Of a DNA stretch of 24,681 bases, positions 22,476-24,681 are shown one piece after another. The notes under the pieces are model-generated. The model made no database searches. It saw only the letters and a program-made list of their open reading frames with translations, and had not been told where the DNA came from. Origin of the DNA: Collinsella aerofaciens (GTDB lineage Bacteria; Actinomycetota; Coriobacteriia; Coriobacteriales; Coriobacteriaceae); NCBI GenBank assembly GCA_021639365.1, contig JAJXHK010000033.1, forward strand, positions 1-24,681, written 5' to 3'. Position 1 is the first letter of the stretch; every line of letters begins with the position of its first letter. The translations under genes were made by a program, and so were the position numbers.

Positions 22476-22811
22476 CTAGGGGCGATATCGTAGGAATACG
22501 ACCGGGAGAGCCGGGACCAGATTGCCCGGGTTGCCCGGTCGGCTCGCGCGACGGCGCGGCGGTTCCACAGAAAGCTCTCCGGACTTCACACCGTTTCTGA
22601 TCGCATTGTAGACAGCCATCTCGTCTTCGCTGTCGGCGAGCACGCGGTGTGCGTCGTCGTTTTGGATGTCCAGTAAATCTCGAAGGTCCTCCATGCACCA
22701 GCGTCCGAGATTTGGCCATGCGCGTTGCGCGAGCTGATAAGTGTCGATTGCGATGTTGTAATTAAAGTCCAGGCCAAAGCCGTCCCAGGCAGAACGGCTT
22801 TGTTTCCTTGA
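22476..22811 (-). pseudogene. C-terminal relic of a DnaQ-like 3'-5' exonuclease
   Basis: On the minus strand one frame reads GLDFNYNIAIDTYQLAQRAW, then PNLGRWCMEDLRDLL, and then HRVLADSEDEMAVYNAI. This matches the second half of the DnaQ/epsilon exonuclease fold, with the ExoIII-type H-x4-D (HRVLAD) still present. The ExoI motif (DxE) and the N-terminal half are missing. The frame is closed by a stop just upstream (22812-22814), and the C terminus after about residue 80 is an unrelated Arg/Pro-rich tail. An ATG at 22694 could start a 72-residue product, but no good ribosome-binding site is evident. It is most likely a dead fragment. Confidence 0.55.
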
Positions 22812-22913
22812 TTATCAACTTTATCCGGACACTTCCCGAATTCGTCCGTGTGTGTACGGATGAATGCGGGATTCGATACCCCGGTGGCTTGATCGGCAGG
22901 CCGCCGGGAACTC

Positions 22914-23342
22914 TCACTCCTCGATAAAAGCCGGCACTCGGTTAGTCCTGCGCATCTTGAAATCGCCAGTCTCGTGGGAGACGTAGAGAATGCCGTCCAT
23001 CCCATCTCGCGATGCATATGAAAGGTGAACAGAACCGCAATCCGCTCCATCATTGTCGAGAAGATCGAACGAATTCGGGTCGCTCGTTGCGGCCAAACGA
23101 CCACTCAGACAAGAGCCATCGTCATTACAGATTTGCCATTCCATGTCTTCGCCTGCAAGAATCGCCATAGACGGCCTGGTCGCGCCATCGTTGGCATACA
23201 TCCCGTCTATGCCAAACCCATTTTCAGCGCCATCGATGAACGACTGCTCGGACCTATACCTCGCAAATGATGCACATAGCACCATTGCAAGACAAAGCAC
23301 AGAGCCAACAATCGCTATCTTTGCATAGCTCTTGCCTATCAT
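22914..23342 (-). CDS. Membrane-anchored extracytoplasmic protein coupled to ABC transporter
   Basis: A 142-residue protein with one N-terminal hydrophobic helix (about residues 7-25) after a short basic start, likely an uncleaved anchor. A soluble acidic domain with several Cys (ICNDDGSC and DCGS) follows and could form disulfides outside the cell. ATG 23342 is preferred over 23351 because GGAGG lies eight bases before it but only three before the earlier ATG. The gene starts one base after the stop of the ABC transporter gene and is surely co-transcribed with it. I do not recognise the family; a partner or accessory subunit of the transporter is the simplest guess. Confidence 0.68.
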   Translation of the reverse strand: MIGKSYAKIAIVGSVLCLAMVLCASFARYRSEQSFIDGAENGFGIDGMYANDGATRPSMAILAGEDMEWQICNDDGSCLSGRLAATSDPNSFDLLDNDGADCGSVHLSYASRDGMDGILYVSHETGDFKMRRTNRVPAFIEE

Positions 23343-23343
23343 G

Positions 23344-24681
23344 TCATTCACCTCCCTCGTATGTATCGAGGTATTCCTGCTTGAGCGTCTGCGAGGACGA
23401 CTTGATCTTTTCCACGAGCGTGCCGGCCTCGATGAAGTAGAACGAGTTGGTGAGGTCTGCCAGGTCGTCGAGCAGATGGCTTGAAATGAGCACGCTTCGT
23501 CCCCGCGCCACCTCGCTGCGCATCGCGTCGCAGGAGGTTTTCCGCTTTCCCGGATCGAGGCCGTTCAGCGGTTCATCGAGGATGAGGTACGGGCAATCGG
23601 TCGATATCGCCATGGCAAGCTTTACCTGCTGCTTCATTCCTGTCGAGAGTTTACTGGTCGGCTTGTCGAGATATGGGGAGATTCCGAGGGAGCTGCAGAG
23701 CGAGTCGATGTCGGCGGCCGATTTCCACGCCTCCCTAACGAAAGCAAGGTGCTCGATGGCCGATAGCGTGGGATAGAGATCCGCGCTGCCCGAAGAGCTC
23801 AGGTAGACGAGTTCTGCAAATTCGGCTGATCGACGTTGGCAGATTCCGTCTGCCGCCAGGCTTCCCGAGCGGATGCGGGTGGGAAATTGGCCCGACAGCG
23901 CTTCAAGAAGGGTGGTTTTCCCCGAGCCGTTGGGAGCAACGAGGCCCGCCGCCGTTCCCGGGCTCAGGAAAAGCGACCCGATTGAAAGTATCGTCGTGCT
24001 TCCGTATCCCACGCTCGCGTCCAGAAGCTCGAGCCCATGGTGCTTTTTCGCGGGTCCAGGCTGTTTGGGGGAACGTGTCGCAACGGCGCCGACCGCAAAA
24101 AAGACCGCGACGTATGCCAGGGCCACGGCAAGCATCGATGCACCGCTTGAACCGGAGCCGATGAATTCTGTTGGGAAGCATCCTACGTAACCCGTTGCCT
24201 CGATAGGCGAGAATACGGCCAGCGGCAGGAGATTGAGCGCGGCGTTATGCTCCAGTGCCGAATCGGACAATAACGGGAATGCCGGGGCCGCGACAAGCAA
24301 CGCGGAGGCAAGGGGGCCCGCGAGGACGCGCCTCGTTGCGGTCGATAGGACGGCGGAGCAAACGGATATCAAGGTTCCGCCCGCGAGCAGCGCGAGAAGT
24401 ATGGTCGTGAAGACGTTTCCCGCGGTCGTGGTAGTGAGCGCGCCGTCATGGAAGAAGGCGATCGGGTACCCGATCTGCCCGAAGCCGTTTAGGGCCAAGG
24501 CGTAAATGCCCCCGGGCGCAAGGCCGGCGAGGAGCATCGCGGTCCCCGCGCCAATTATCGAAAACACGGTTTGGATAAGGCGCCGGAATTTGGGCACGGG
24601 CGCCTTTGCCGCCAGGGTCCCGGGCCTTGTGGCGCCGAGCACGAGTATCGACGAGAGAAGGAAGGGGATGAAGGGAAGGAA
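23344..24681 (-). CDS. ABC transporter, permease fused to ATPase (5' end cut off)
   Basis: The reading frame is open to the window edge and codes for another hydrophobic helix there, so the true start lies outside; GTG 24642 is only an internal candidate. The N-terminal part has several hydrophobic helices (visible at about 24640-24680, 24500-24560, 24310-24420 and 24090-24160). A cytoplasmic ATPase domain follows with Walker A APNGSGKTT, signature KLSTGMKQQ, Walker B YLILDEPLNGLDPG and the switch His in SSHLLDDL. This is the ABC-2 style exporter ATPase found in antibiotic, bacteriocin and lantibiotic self-protection systems, here fused to its permease in one chain. The substrate is unknown. 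Confidence 0.82.
   Translation of the reverse strand, partial: FLPFIPFLLSSILVLGATRPGTLAAKAPVPKFRRLIQTVFSIIGAGTAMLLAGLAPGGIYALALNGFGQIGYPIAFFHDGALTTTTAGNVFTTILLALLAGGTLISVCSAVLSTATRRVLAGPLASALLVAAPAFPLLSDSALEHNAALNLLPLAVFSPIEATGYVGCFPTEFIGSGSSGASMLAVALAYVAVFFAVGAVATRSPKQPGPAKKHHGLELLDASVGYGSTTILSIGSLFLSPGTAAGLVAPNGSGKTTLLEALSGQFPTRIRSGSLAADGICQRRSAEFAELVYLSSSGSADLYPTLSAIEHLAFVREAWKSAADIDSLCSSLGISPYLDKPTSKLSTGMKQQVKLAMAISTDCPYLILDEPLNGLDPGKRKTSCDAMRSEVARGRSVLISSHLLDDLADLTNSFYFIEAGTLVEKIKSSSQTLKQEYLDTYEGGE

Overview
The window looks like a chromosomal piece of a GC-rich actinobacterium of the class Coriobacteriia, most like Collinsella. That assignment is inference from memory of gene order (M50 protease-scpA-scpB-rluB-cmk-plsC-ispH-DUF512-der-plsY-gpsA) and from the C/G-ending codon use; no search was run.

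Positions 1 to about 17,690 are a dense, all-plus-strand housekeeping block. After a non-coding stretch with a 15-bp inverted repeat and a tRNA-Ala(GGC) come an ABC-F ATPase, a small membrane protein, a site-2-type protease, the condensin partners ScpA and ScpB, an RsuA/RluB-type pseudouridine synthase, cytidylate kinase, a PlsC-like acyltransferase, IspH, a PDZ/radical-SAM DUF512 protein, the ribosome-assembly GTPase Der, the phospholipid enzymes PlsY and GpsA, ribulose-phosphate epimerase, a cysteine desulfurase, a NIF3-family protein, a coiled-coil/zinc-ribbon protein and CoaBC. Most junctions are overlaps or gaps below 70 bp, and many ribosome-binding sites lie inside the preceding gene, so long co-transcribed units are likely. 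The themes are chromosome segregation, ribosome maturation, membrane lipid precursors and cofactor/Fe-S supply. A tRNA-Pro(GGG) with its own promoter and terminator closes the block.

From about 17,890 to the end the character changes: both strands are used, spacing is loose, repeats and broken genes appear, and some genes are rich in AGA/AGG arginine codons. The centrepiece is a minus-strand gene (18381-19331). It encodes a type IVb (Flp-like) prepilin leader and helix fused to a DUF6273 (C-type-lectin-like) domain whose C-terminal end resembles the variable region of a diversity-generating-retroelement target. Its leader carries a run of ten G, and gain or loss of one G gives an early stop, so it is a strong candidate phase-variable surface protein. 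It diverges from a two-gene plus-strand unit (a small membrane protein and a zinc-ribbon/TM/DUF6273 protein) across a region with two perfect palindromes. No reverse transcriptase or template repeat is in the window.

Further right is what looks like a decayed small-peptide or bacteriocin-type locus: a thioredoxin-like relic, a secreted peptide gene split by a probable frameshift and a stop codon, and a small three-helix membrane protein. A DnaQ-exonuclease relic follows, then a minus-strand ABC transporter (permease fused to ATPase, cut by the window edge) coupled to a membrane-anchored partner.
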